From: JAJPJX01 sp964568355
Lineage (GTDB): Bacteria > Acidobacteriota > Terriglobia > Bryobacterales > Bryobacteraceae
Direction: 5' to 3'
DNA length: 15,551 nt
NCBI GenBank assembly: GCA_964568355.1
Contig: CAZMRK010000499.1
Span: 1 to 15,551, forward strand
Below the pieces are notes generated by a model. That model ran no database searches. It was not told where the DNA came from and was given only the letters and a program-made list of their open reading frames with translations. Below, one piece after another: positions 13,475-15,551 of this stretch. Every line of letters starts with the position of its first letter. Position 1 is the first letter of the stretch. The translations under genes were made by a program, and so were the position numbers.

Positions 13475-15551
13475 CTATTGCAGGAGTTCCTGGGCAAACT
13501 CCAGGTCCTGCGAATCGGCCATATCGGTAAGATCGCCCAGCACCCATCGATAACGATACTGCGGCCCAGCCCAGACGACTCTCCCCATCCAATTGGCCGG
13601 GTCGGTCCAGAGCACCGGGCGATCCCGCATGAGGCTGACCAGATCCTGCACATCCCAGTGCAGCGCGAAGCCTGGAATGGCCGCATCGCTCAGGCTGGTA
13701 TTGAGCGTATTCTGGAGCGCTTCCTGGAAGCTGTAAGGTGTCCGGTCCAGCCAGATTTTCCGGACTCGCGAATCCGCGGCCGCCGCCAGCAACAGCCAGA
13801 ATCCCTTCACACCCTGGCCGGCCGCGCGAATCGAAGCGGGATCGACGTCTTTGCGGGCGGCAAGCAGGTCTACTCCGCGGAGAATATCGTAGGCGCGGCG
13901 GGCCGGAAGGCTCACGCCGATCTGGTCCGCGCGGGTGGCGGCCTGCCAGTCGCCTACAAACGGCCGGCGATTATCCACCGTGAGCGAGTGTCGTGGCTCC
14001 AGCACCAGGACAACCGCGCCCTTTTTGGCGATCTTCTCCGCGAGCAGATCGGCAAGCTTACCCGCCAGCATCAATACCGCGGGCTTCGGGCCGAACGGCG
14101 ATGGCGTATAGAGCTGTGCATCGATTTCGATTCCCGGCTCGCTCTCAAAGCGCAGATGCTGGATGCCGAGCCCTTCCCGGCTGGATTCCTCCAGCACTTT
14201 GGCTACGGGAGCGGAGCCGTCCGTGGGAATTTTCAAACGGCGCAGCTCGGCCAAAAGCTCCTCCGGTGTCCCCGGCTTCTTCCTGGCCTCGAGGCTTTCG
14301 AGGATCAGTTGATAGAGCTTGCGGCTGCCCGGCTCATCTTCCACGCGGCCCGTTTTGGTCACGAGCAGCTCGTAATTGTTGTAAAGCTTTACCGGCTGGT
14401 CGTGGAAATCGCCCCGGCCGTCGTTGAGCCAGCGAATCAACCAGCGATATACGGCCTCACGACTCACCTTCGGGGTGCCGTGCGTACCGGGACCGACGAA
14501 GAAATCGATTTTCTCCTCCGCGCCATAGAGCCGGTACCAGCGGCGGGCCTCTTCATAGAGGAGCTTTGCGCCGGGCGGCGTAAAGTAGTCCTCCTCGGTA
14601 GCCTGAATCAGCCACGGAGTAGGCGCGGACAATTCCACAAAATCCGTGGTATCGAGCCCGATCGCGATGTGTCCGGGAATCGTCATCTCGGAATGCGGAT
14701 CGGCTCCGGTAAACATCAGCCGGAAAGAATTGGGGAAACAGGCAGGGACGACCGCCTTCAGTCGTGCGTCCAATGCCCCAATGAACGTAGTGAGCGCGCC
14801 CCCGCCCGAACATCCGGCTGCTCCCAGGCGGGCCGGATCGACTTCCGGCCGGCTGGCCAGATAATCGATGGATCGCTTGGCATCCCAGATGAAGTAGCGC
14901 GTAACGGACTCGCCCACCAGGGTGGCTTGGGCTCCCGCGTGGATGTGCTCGTTCACCGACCAGCCCGCCGCGGGCGCTTTGAGCTGCGGATCGTAGGTCT
15001 GCTCCCGTTCGCCCTGCCCGGCGGGATCGAAGGCCAGCGAAACGAAGCCCTTCCGCGCGAGATTCGCCGCCAGCCATTGCGGCTCGGCCTTGCCTTCCTG
15101 CGTGTGGCCCGACTGAAGCAGCACGCCGGGGTACCGGCCCGGCCGGCTGGGCCGGTACAGGTTGGCAGTGACATAGAAGCCAGGCAGGCTTTCATAAATC
15201 ACCTTCTCGATCACGTAGCCATCGGCGTCGATCCGCCCCGTGACCCGGGCATTGAGGGGCCCGTCGTATTGGGGCAGCCCTCCCAAAGCATCCAGGATTT
15301 TGCGGCGGACGGCAGCCTTACGGCGCTCGGCATCAGCGACGCTGTGAATCGCGGCGATCTTGTCCTCCCGCTCCTGAAGCTGCCGCTGGGCAATGCGGTC
15401 CATCCAGCGCAGCAGAGGATCCCCGGTAGGCCCCTGCGCGCACAACGGCCACAAACCAAGGAGGGCAACGCCGGCGAAGCCAGAGCTGTATCTCCGAACT
15501 CTCTCTACTGCTCGCCGCCACGTAGCGCACCGCCACGCACCGCGCCGATAC
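13475..15551 (-). CDS. Large secreted alpha/beta-hydrolase (acetylxylan-esterase-like), tandem domains, 5' end outside window
   Basis: The frame is open to the right edge with no ATG or GTG. The first usable codon is TTG 15454, counted here as residue 1, giving 659 residues. Starting there would cut a signal peptide: codons before it read RRYSSGFAGVALLG and continue into LWPLCAQG, so the true start is probably beyond the window. Residues about 65-345 form a complete hydrolase domain: nucleophile elbow GCSGGG with Ser216, acid Asp289 (ATEEDYFTPPG), and His325 (GPGTHG). This resembles acetylxylan-esterase/prolyl-oligopeptidase-type hydrolases. Residues about 435-640 repeat the fold (IDAQLYTPSPFGPKPAVLML, ARRAYDILRGVDLLAARKDV), but the elbow position reads GQGVKG (546-551) with no serine. 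It may deacylate a polymer or peptide in the periplasm; the substrate is unknown. It lies upstream of the membrane-regulator and receptor genes on the same strand. Confidence 0.8.
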   Translation of the reverse strand, partial: YRRGAWRCATWRRAVERVRRYSSGFAGVALLGLWPLCAQGPTGDPLLRWMDRIAQRQLQEREDKIAAIHSVADAERRKAAVRRKILDALGGLPQYDGPLNARVTGRIDADGYVIEKVIYESLPGFYVTANLYRPSRPGRYPGVLLQSGHTQEGKAEPQWLAANLARKGFVSLAFDPAGQGEREQTYDPQLKAPAAGWSVNEHIHAGAQATLVGESVTRYFIWDAKRSIDYLASRPEVDPARLGAAGCSGGGALTTFIGALDARLKAVVPACFPNSFRLMFTGADPHSEMTIPGHIAIGLDTTDFVELSAPTPWLIQATEEDYFTPPGAKLLYEEARRWYRLYGAEEKIDFFVGPGTHGTPKVSREAVYRWLIRWLNDGRGDFHDQPVKLYNNYELLVTKTGRVEDEPGSRKLYQLILESLEARKKPGTPEELLAELRRLKIPTDGSAPVAKVLEESSREGLGIQHLRFESEPGIEIDAQLYTPSPFGPKPAVLMLAGKLADLLAEKIAKKGAVVLVLEPRHSLTVDNRRPFVGDWQAATRADQIGVSLPARRAYDILRGVDLLAARKDVDPASIRAAGQGVKGFWLLLAAAADSRVRKIWLDRTPYSFQEALQNTLNTSLSDAAIPGFALHWDVQDLVSLMRDRPVLWTDPANWMGRVVWAGPQYRYRWVLGDLTDMADSQDLEFAQELLQ

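Noticed and set aside
1..15551. tRNA, rRNA, CRISPR arrays, insertion sequences, integrases or riboswitches
   Set aside because: No regular spaced repeats, transposase or integrase motifs, tRNA-like folds or recognisable riboswitch cores were seen; the only multi-copy structures are the small repeats listed.

Overview
The window looks like a piece of a chromosome from the phylum Acidobacteriota, most likely a Solibacter/Bryobacter-type (Bryobacterales) organism. This rests on gene content and not on a marker gene. The GC content is high. The 901-residue permease has the architecture of the acidobacterial duplicated orphan permease family and sits behind a PadR gene. There is an Oar-like TonB-dependent receptor with an N-terminal carboxypeptidase-regulatory-like domain, a membrane-anchored regulator of a type I associate with this group, and a large secreted esterase-like hydrolase. 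No rRNA, tRNA, CRISPR array, transposase or integrase was seen.

Layout, left to right. (1) Positions 1-261 (+) hold the 3' end of a DinB-like protein. (2) Positions 303-3432 (-) are a three-gene run: a small secreted Cys/His-rich protein with a strong ribosome binding site, a multi-membrane-spanning GT-C-type glycosyltransferase-like protein, and a secreted alpha/beta-hydrolase (esterase). (3) Divergent from that run, 3535-7050 (+) holds two PadR regulators and the duplicated permease; the second PadR gene overlaps the permease gene by 8 bp. AT-rich inverted repeats lie in front of each PadR gene, and the one before the second PadR runs into its start codon. (4) Positions 7125-15551 (-) hold four genes transcribed leftward: a large secreted hydrolase that runs off the right edge, a single-pass membrane regulator, a 1142-residue TonB-dependent receptor, and a secreted TPR protein. 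A clear intrinsic terminator separates receptor and TPR genes, and two abutting perfect hairpins follow the hydrolase gene.

How the genes may work together (inference). The PadR/permease block resembles a self-regulated export or envelope-stress module that must borrow an ATPase from elsewhere. The first PadR and the divergent secreted protein both carry Cys/His-rich N-termini, which suggests a shared cue such as a metal or redox signal. In the right half, a signal could pass through the membrane regulator to the outer-membrane receptor, with the secreted hydrolase and TPR protein acting on the same polymer or peptide. No substrate can be assigned.

The most unusual items are the paired hairpins with identical CCCT loops at 13421-13460, the palindrome at the second PadR start codon, the Cys/His pairing across the divergent promoter, and the serine-less second hydrolase domain. 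None amounts to a proven new system.
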